This document shows positions 50,716-55,137 of a DNA stretch of 55,137 nt, piece after piece. The notes beneath the pieces are model-generated. The model saw nothing but the letters and a program-made list of their open reading frames with translations. It had not been told where the DNA came from and made no database searches. The position numbers were made by a program, and so were the translations under genes. The stretch spans positions 1 to 55,137 of the forward strand of contig JBGSTC010000002.1 in NCBI GenBank assembly GCA_041736705.1, written 5' to 3'. Within the stretch, counting starts at the first letter, position 1; every line of letters starts with the position of its first letter. This DNA comes from GWE2-51-13 sp041736705. GTDB lineage: Bacteria; Bacillota_I; Bacilli_A; Erysipelotrichales; Erysipelotrichaceae.

Positions 50716-51741
50716 TTATTTGTTAGAATCCGCCCAGATTTCCGTCCAGAACGCTTGGTATTCGGTCTTCTTCGATGCGACATATTCGATGTCTTCAAAG
50801 ACGAGGTTGATTTCCGAGAACGGCTTCATGAATTCGTTGGTTTGAACGATCGTCGTGTTAACCGGACGATTGGTCAATCCGGCGATGATGGTCTGGCATT
50901 CGTCGGTGATCAAGAAATCCATGAACAACTTCGCATTGTCGACATTTTCGGCACCTGCGACGATCGCAGAAGCGGCAGGCAACCATACGGCGCCTTCTTC
51001 AGGATAAACGACACGCAGGTTCGTCGCGCCGTCGGCGATCAAGGATACCGACGGGTCTTCATAGGTCAAACCGACGACATATTCACCGGCGGAAACGCCT
51101 TTGTAGACTTGGGAAGAGGATCCCAGCATTTTGCCATCGAGTTGTTCAGCCAGGTCTTCAACGAAGTCCCAGGCTTTTTTGCTGTCATATCCACCCATGA
51201 CGAGAAGGATATTGGAAAGTTGAGCCCATGCGCTGGAAGATTTGGTCGGATCGCCCGAAGCGATGCGGCCTTTGAGTTTCGGATCCAACAAGTCGGCATA
51301 GCCCTTGATGTCCAAGCCCAGTTCGGTTTCGAGATCGGTATTGACAAGCAGGTTGCTTCCGGACAACAGATAGTTGGTGAAAAACCCGGTCTTGTTGCGA
51401 TAGCCTTCAGGCAGTTTTTCATCGCCCTTGGCGACATATTCCTGGAACAAATCTTTGTTGTTGTTGTAGACGCCCAAGTTCATCCCGCCGAACATTACGT
51501 CGGCTTGCGGGTTCTCTTTTTCGGCGGCCAGTTTCGATAACACTTCTCCGGTACCCATCGATTGCAGTTCGATTTCGATGTCATACTTGTCTCCGAAATA
51601 CATCAGGATGCCTTCGATTTCGCCATCCGAGTTCGGGGAATAAACGACGAGCTTACCGCCGCCTACCGATTTGGGTGCGCAGCCGACCAACATGGAAACA
51701 AGCAGCATAGAGACGATAAAAAACTTCAGTACTTTATTCAT
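50716..51741 (-). CDS. Extracellular solute-binding lipoprotein of the Fe3+-type ABC importer
   Basis: This 341-residue lipoprotein has lipobox MLVGC (Cys21), followed by the type 2 binding-protein start KLVVYSPNSDGEIEG and GTGEVLSKLAAEKENPQADV, as in FbpA/AfuA proteins. Family ligands are ferric iron, phosphonates or thiamine-like compounds. The metal-ligand tyrosines of FbpA cannot be confirmed by eye, so iron is only the most likely guess. AGGAGGAAC precedes ATG. It is first in the operon. Confidence 0.92.
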   Translation of the reverse strand: MNKVLKFFIVSMLLVSMLVGCAPKSVGGGKLVVYSPNSDGEIEGILMYFGDKYDIEIELQSMGTGEVLSKLAAEKENPQADVMFGGMNLGVYNNNKDLFQEYVAKGDEKLPEGYRNKTGFFTNYLLSGSNLLVNTDLETELGLDIKGYADLLDPKLKGRIASGDPTKSSSAWAQLSNILLVMGGYDSKKAWDFVEDLAEQLDGKMLGSSSQVYKGVSAGEYVVGLTYEDPSVSLIADGATNLRVVYPEEGAVWLPAASAIVAGAENVDNAKLFMDFLITDECQTIIAGLTNRPVNTTIVQTNEFMKPFSEINLVFEDIEYVASKKTEYQAFWTEIWADSNK

Positions 51742-51751
51742 GTTCCTCCTA

Positions 51752-51772
51752 AAATCGTTTTCTTAACGATTT
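51752..51772 (-). promoter_or_regulatory. Perfect dyad in the leader of the ABC importer operon
   Basis: AAATCGTT and AACGATTT flank TTCTT between the -10 box and the ribosome binding site. It could be an operator or an RNA hairpin. It does not match the Fur or DtxR consensus. Confidence 0.5.
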
Positions 51773-51781
51773 CTTATCTTT

Positions 51782-51810
51782 ATTTTAACGTAATCTTTAC
51801 ATTATAACAA
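51782..51810 (-). promoter_or_regulatory. Promoter of the ABC importer operon
   Basis: Minus-strand TTGTTA (51810-51805) and TAAAAT (51787-51782) are 17 nt apart, upstream of the dyad and of ATG 51741. Between 51811 and 51949 I see nothing else. Confidence 0.6.
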
Positions 51811-51949
51811 TCGAATACGCTTACATCTGTCGGTTTCTTGGGATGAAGCGCCTAAAAATCCGTTTCAATTCCCGTCAATGCCGAGTGATAGTTGTCAATG
51901 AAACAAAAGGTTCATAACTTGTTAGGACAAATCCAGGATAAGGACAGAA

Positions 51950-51975
51950 AAAAGAGACGTGTTTTCGTCTCTTTT
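51950..51975. terminator. Terminator downstream of the ribBA-SOUL unit
   Basis: AAAAGAGACG, TGTTTT and CGTCTCTTTT form a 10-bp stem with T or A runs in both directions, three bases past the SOUL-family stop. Confidence 0.88.
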
Positions 51976-51978
51976 CGA

Positions 51979-52484
51979 TTAGTCGGTTTGTACTTCGACC
52001 CACAGTTCGTTTTTCTTCAAAAACCCCGGGATGAACGGCGGATTATAGCGGGCGAGCTCGATGCTACCGATGCCGATCCATCCTTTCGAACTTATCCAAT
52101 CCAGCAATTCGTTTTCTTTTCCTGGATACGCATCGTAGAAACGTTCCCTGAGAACGTAACTGCCGCAACCTTGCGTTTGGGAACTTCCTTCAGCTTTAAC
52201 CGTCTTCCACCCGGTTCGGGCAAGTCGGACATCGCATAGGCTTTCGGCATCACGAAAGCCGTCGTCATCTTCGATGGGTTCATTTCATTGATGACGGGGA
52301 CCGTCATCGCGATTTTCTTCCCTTGCGCATTGTTGCCTTGAATGTAGTCAAAGACTTCGCCGAAACCGGAGCTGCCACGCAGATCGTCTTCATCGGTGAT
52401 CGCGACGATCAAGGGTTCATAGGAGCGGAGTTCAAACGAATTCTCGCTTAGAATCACGTGGTAAGAAGGATGTTCAATGGCCAT
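51979..52484 (-). pseudogene. SOUL heme-binding family protein, broken by a frameshift
   Basis: The first frame reads a SOUL-family N terminus (VILSENSFELRSYEPLIVA, IAMTVPVINE, TTAFVMPKAY) to FSGNVS, then runs into a premature TAA at 52092. The next frame continues with YDAYPGKENELLDWI, ELARYNPPFIPGFL and NELWVEVQTD, the expected family end, stopping at 51979. One T missing from the GTTTC at 52142-52138 explains the break; restoring it gives a 168-residue protein. ATG 52484 is one base after the ribBA stop. It may be a true pseudogene or a sequencing error. Confidence 0.88.
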
Positions 52485-52485
52485 G

Positions 52486-53679
52486 TCATTCCTCGAACTT
52501 CAGCATATGGCTGAGTTTTTCTTGTTTGGTTTTCAGATAATGTTCGTTCTTATCGTTGTGGTTAAGTTGGATGGGGATGCGTTGTACGATTTCGATGCCA
52601 TAGCCCGACAGCCCCACGAGTTTGCGCGGATTGTTGGTCATGAGCCGGAGTTTCTTTGCGTTGAGGTCCGCCAAGATCTGTGCACCGATGCCATAGTCCC
52701 GCAGATCGGCGCTGAAACCGAGCGCCAGGTTGGCTTCGACCGTATCCAAGCCTTGGTCCTGAAGGTTGTAGGCACGGATCTTGTTGATCAACCCGATCCC
52801 TCTTCCTTCTTGACGCATGTAAAGCAGGATGCCGCGTCCTTCCTTGGCGATCATCTTCATCGCTGCGTCGAACTGCTGGCCGCAATCGCATCGCAGGGAT
52901 CCGAAGGCATCCCCCGTCAGACATTCGCTATGGACCCGGATCAAAACCGGTTCCCCGTTGCTGACATCGCCTTTGACCAAGGCGACATGGTGTTCTTTGG
53001 TCAAGGTGTTCTCATATCCGATGATCGTGAATTCGCCGTAGCGGGTCGGCATTTTCGCCGAGGACGCACGTTTGACGATCGACTCGCGCGAACGTCGAAA
53101 CGCGATCAAGTCTTCCATGACGATCTTCTTGTATCCTTTTTCATCGCTCCACTTCGCAAGGTCTTCCCCTTGGATCAACGATCCGTCCGGCCGTGCGATT
53201 TCGCTCACCAAACCGACCGGTTTCAATCCGGCCAGCTTCGCCAGGTCGATCGAGGCTTCGATGTGTCCGGCGCGTTTTAACACGCCGCCAAACGCGGCCT
53301 GCGTAATGAAAAGATGGCCGGGTTGTCTGAAATCTTCAACCGTCGAACTGAAATCGAGCAATTTTCCGATCGTTTTCATTTTCTCGTCCGCACTGTTTCC
53401 GGTGGACGACAGCGCTTCGATGGAGACCGAATTGACGACTTGATAGGTATTGTCTTCATGACTGGCTTTGAACCCGAGATCGATCAGTCGCGTCGCTTCC
53501 AGACTCACATGCAAGGACGTCGACCCGACCGTGATCATCTCTGCCAATCTCTCTTTTGTCGTTTTCTCCGCCGCCAACATCAAATGCGCGATCGAGGATT
53601 CGCCATCGTCATCCAGTAGGATGATGGGATTCCCTGCTTGGATTTCACTGAGTGCTTCTTGAATCGTAGGGTGTGTCAT
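52486..53679 (-). CDS. ribBA: RibBA-type protein: intact GTP cyclohydrolase II, degenerate RibB domain
   Basis: The protein has 397 residues. The C-terminal GTP cyclohydrolase II domain (about 205-390) is complete, with zinc cysteines in HSECLTGDAFGSLRCDCG, MRQEGRGIGL and ADLRDYGIGAQIL. The N-terminal DHBP-synthase domain keeps the overall fold pattern (RQPGHLF, GGVLKRAGHIEASIDL). It has DDDGESSIAH where active RibB has DDE-RENEGD, and STGNSADEK where TGISAxDR is expected. The RibB half is therefore probably inactive. The start follows GGGAGAAAAGC. It is coupled to the SOUL gene. Confidence 0.93.
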   Translation of the reverse strand: MTHPTIQEALSEIQAGNPIILLDDDGESSIAHLMLAAEKTTKERLAEMITVGSTSLHVSLEATRLIDLGFKASHEDNTYQVVNSVSIEALSSTGNSADEKMKTIGKLLDFSSTVEDFRQPGHLFITQAAFGGVLKRAGHIEASIDLAKLAGLKPVGLVSEIARPDGSLIQGEDLAKWSDEKGYKKIVMEDLIAFRRSRESIVKRASSAKMPTRYGEFTIIGYENTLTKEHHVALVKGDVSNGEPVLIRVHSECLTGDAFGSLRCDCGQQFDAAMKMIAKEGRGILLYMRQEGRGIGLINKIRAYNLQDQGLDTVEANLALGFSADLRDYGIGAQILADLNAKKLRLMTNNPRKLVGLSGYGIEIVQRIPIQLNHNDKNEHYLKTKQEKLSHMLKFEE

Positions 53680-53708
53680 GCTTTTCTCCCGAGGTTGTAT
53701 GTTCGCTC

Positions 53709-53768
53709 AAACCAACACCCTGCGTGCAGGGTGTGGTTAAGGTCGATTGTGCCTTCTGCTAACCTTAA
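53709..53768 (-). promoter_or_regulatory. Structured leader upstream of ribBA, not an FMN riboswitch
   Basis: Minus-strand AACCACACCCTGC / GCAGGGTGTTGGTT is a stem of about 13 bp with a short loop. TTAAGGT / ACCTTAA forms a second stem just 5' of it that shares two bases, so the two compete. The FMN-riboswitch consensus is absent. No U tract follows the hairpin. Function unknown. Confidence 0.55.
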
Positions 53769-53866
53769 GTTACCAAATGCACCCTCGATAGTCAAATCAT
53801 CTGACTTAGTGATGGATAACCTAAAGAATCAAGAGTTTTCTCAAACGAAACGCCGCGATTCGAGTG

Positions 53867-53872
53867 TATAAT
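53867..53872 (+). promoter_or_regulatory. Promoter -10 of the small membrane protein at 53898
   Basis: TGTATAAT with perfect TATAAT lies 25 nt upstream of the start codon. The -35 is weak. Confidence 0.5.
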
Positions 53873-53897
53873 TGAACTACAAAAGCGGGGTTCCCTT

Positions 53898-54221
53898 ATG
53901 AAAAACGTACGTCTGTTCGCTTGGATCGGCGCCGTCGTCATGGCGGCGATGATCGTCTTCTCCCTTCTCACCGGCGATTTCGCCGCCGAAGGATCGGTTT
54001 TGATGGGCATGGTCTGGGGTCAGATGAGTTTGGTCGACCTCTATGTCGGTTTCTTGCTCTTCTATCTCTGGATCTGGTACCGTGAAAAGAGTCCGGTTTC
54101 CAAATTGATCTGGTTCATCGTGTTGATGACGACCGGTAGTCTGGCCACGGCGCTCTACATCCTCACCGTTTCCTACCAAAGCAAAACCAAGGAAGAGTTC
54201 TTCTTCGGAAAGAATGCATGA
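53898..54221 (+). CDS. Small membrane protein, possibly DUF1475 family
   Basis: This 107-residue protein has three predicted membrane helices (about 5-25, 43-62 and 70-92). The motif MVWGQMSLVDLYVGFLLF, followed by WIWYREK, resembles DUF1475 proteins; I hold that assignment loosely. No function is known. The ribosome binding site is a weak GCGGGG. It is monocistronic, between ribBA and an ABC permease, and ends at a bidirectional terminator. Confidence 0.75.
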   Translation: MKNVRLFAWIGAVVMAAMIVFSLLTGDFAAEGSVLMGMVWGQMSLVDLYVGFLLFYLWIWYREKSPVSKLIWFIVLMTTGSLATALYILTVSYQSKTKEEFFFGKNA

Positions 54222-54225
54222 AAAA

Positions 54226-54253
54226 AACCAAGCGAATCGACGCTTGGTTCTTT
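54226..54253. terminator. Bidirectional terminator
   Basis: AACCAAGCG, AATCGA and CGCTTGGTT form a 9-bp stem with A runs to the left and T to the right; it ends at the convergent permease stop. Confidence 0.88.
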
Positions 54254-55137
54254 TTAACTTTTCGAGAGAATCGCCTTGATTGCTTTGATTAGGCTCATCC
54301 GGTTCCCGTAGGACAATGAACCCAAACGATAAATGCGGATCGAAACGATCGCCAGACCGTAGGTCGTGATCGCCATCAACGCCAGTGAAATCACCAGTTC
54401 ATACAACGGAACCGCCGTCATGAAGTAGCGGATCGGCATGGACAGAATCGCGGTGAACGGGACATACGAACCGATTTTGATCATCAGGCTGTTGGGCATG
54501 TTCATGCCGATCGAAGCGATCAGATAGGCGACCATGAACAACATCGTGATGATGGAGACCGAGGAGCCGACGTCTTCGACTTTGGAGACCAGGGATCCCA
54601 GCGACGCATAGACGAAGAGATACAAGAGATAGCCAAGGGCGGTGAACACCAGGAAGACGAGGATGGCATCGAAGGACAAGGATCCGAAGATCATGCGGTC
54701 GATGAAATCGGGATAGTTCGCCTTATTGAGGAGGTATCCGATCAATCCGGTCGAGATCAACAGACCGAATTGAACCAGCCCGGCGACCCCGTTGGCCAAC
54801 ACTTTCCCGACGATCAAGGCATCGGGTTTGGTGGAAGTGATCAGGATTTCCATCGTCCGGTTGTCTTTCTCACGGGCGACGGAGGTCGAAACGAAGGATC
54901 CGTACATGATGACCAGCATGTAGACCGCGAACATCAGGATAAAGCTGATGATGATGCTTTCCCCGGCGTCTTTGCCTAAGACTTCTTCGCTCATCGAAAT
55001 TTGCACGTTGGAGGCGTTCTTCACGGCGATCGGGTCGATCCCCGCCAAGGCCAGGTTCTTGTCGATCTGGATCGACTGCAGGACCGCTTTCAGCATCTCG
55101 GGTCCGTCCGTATACATTTCTTTGTTTTTAAGGATGG
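54254..55137 (-). CDS. ABC-2 type transporter permease (NatB-like), 5' end beyond the window
   Basis: At least 294 residues are visible and the frame stays open to the right edge, so the ATG at 55117 is internal. About six membrane helices are seen, with the conserved segment VAREKDNRTMEILITSTKPDALIVGKV between the first and second, as in NatB/YhaP-type ABC-2 exporters. The ATPase partner probably lies upstream outside the window. The substrate is unknown. It ends at a bidirectional terminator. Confidence 0.9.
   Translation of the reverse strand, partial: ILKNKEMYTDGPEMLKAVLQSIQIDKNLALAGIDPIAVKNASNVQISMSEEVLGKDAGESIIISFILMFAVYMLVIMYGSFVSTSVAREKDNRTMEILITSTKPDALIVGKVLANGVAGLVQFGLLISTGLIGYLLNKANYPDFIDRMIFGSLSFDAILVFLVFTALGYLLYLFVYASLGSLVSKVEDVGSSVSIITMLFMVAYLIASIGMNMPNSLMIKIGSYVPFTAILSMPIRYFMTAVPLYELVISLALMAITTYGLAIVSIRIYRLGSLSYGNRMSLIKAIKAILSKS

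Noticed and set aside
51811..51949. Possible gene between the ABC importer promoter and the SOUL terminator
   Set aside because: No frame with a start site or family resemblance; the plus-strand frame there overlaps the SOUL coding region antisense.
53680..53800. FMN riboswitch upstream of ribBA
   Set aside because: The RFN consensus blocks are absent. The region is structured but does not match.
1..55137. Mycoplasma-type recoding of TGA as Trp
   Set aside because: TGA closes several genes in the expected place (ade-type and guaA-type neighbours, trhP1, trhP2, malL) and Trp positions use TGG.
1..55137. CRISPR array, insertion sequence, prophage or integrated element
   Set aside because: No spaced repeats, transposase, integrase or att-like duplication were seen. 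The tRNA cluster at the left edge is not followed by foreign-looking genes.

Overview
The window is a 55.1-kb, gene-dense bacterial segment of intermediate G+C, with about 50 protein genes, three tRNA genes and almost no intergenic stretch above 250 bp. TGA acts as a stop and TGG encodes Trp, so the code is the standard bacterial one. The gene families point to Bacillota or a Mollicutes-related lineage such as the Acholeplasma/Izemoplasma group: adjacent YrrN/YrrO (TrhP1/TrhP2) homologues, a purine riboswitch, GPH sugar symporter, PF09826 lipoprotein and strong AGGAGG-type ribosome binding sites. I cannot name the species. Many promoters are TGnTATAAT extended -10 types with a weak -35. No CRISPR array, insertion sequence, phage gene, rRNA or replication origin was seen.

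Layout. 1-236: minus-strand tRNAs Val-Thr-Tyr, the last cut by the window edge. 375-1919: small membrane protein and alanine racemase. 1946-6536: purine-salvage operon ade-guaB-guaA behind a guanine-class riboswitch. 6564-10690: operon of an MFS protein, trhP1, trhP2 and an RlmB-type methyltransferase. 10803-14759: threonine aldolase, peroxiredoxin, GH13 oligo-1,6-glucosidase and YggS. 14756-19016: two small membrane proteins behind an aminotransferase, another MFS protein and a GNAT-Nudix fusion. 19121-24424: 5'-nucleotidase family enzyme, two nitroreductases, rubredoxin and a beta-propeller lipoprotein. 24599-29875: MATE exporter with a LysR regulator, small membrane proteins and an aminotransferase. 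29897-33836: proBA, an oxidoreductase and a monoacylglycerol-lipase-like hydrolase.

33918-40692 is the most system-like block. A minus-strand trio (large lamin-tail/CotH kinase protein, VTC polyphosphate polymerase-like protein, DUF4956 membrane protein) is transcribed divergently, across 135 bp, from a GT2-GtrA fusion, an anchored phosphodiester glycosidase-like protein and a four-helix membrane protein. Together they look like a surface-polymer or envelope-phosphate module of unknown product.

40695-55137: serC-serA; GPH symporter plus alpha/beta hydrolase; a tocopherol-cyclase-like gene with an apparently leaderless start; a tiny GNAT protein; a lipoprotein; an Fe3+-type ABC importer; ribBA, whose RibB half has lost its catalytic motif, followed by a SOUL-family gene broken by a single-base frameshift; a small membrane protein; and an ABC-2 permease running off the right edge.

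The main points for follow-up are the unusual riboswitch, an intrinsic terminator embedded antisense in yggS, the CotH/VTC/glycosidase block, the degenerate RibBA with its structured leader, and the SOUL frameshift. All family names come from reading motifs by eye; no database search was run.
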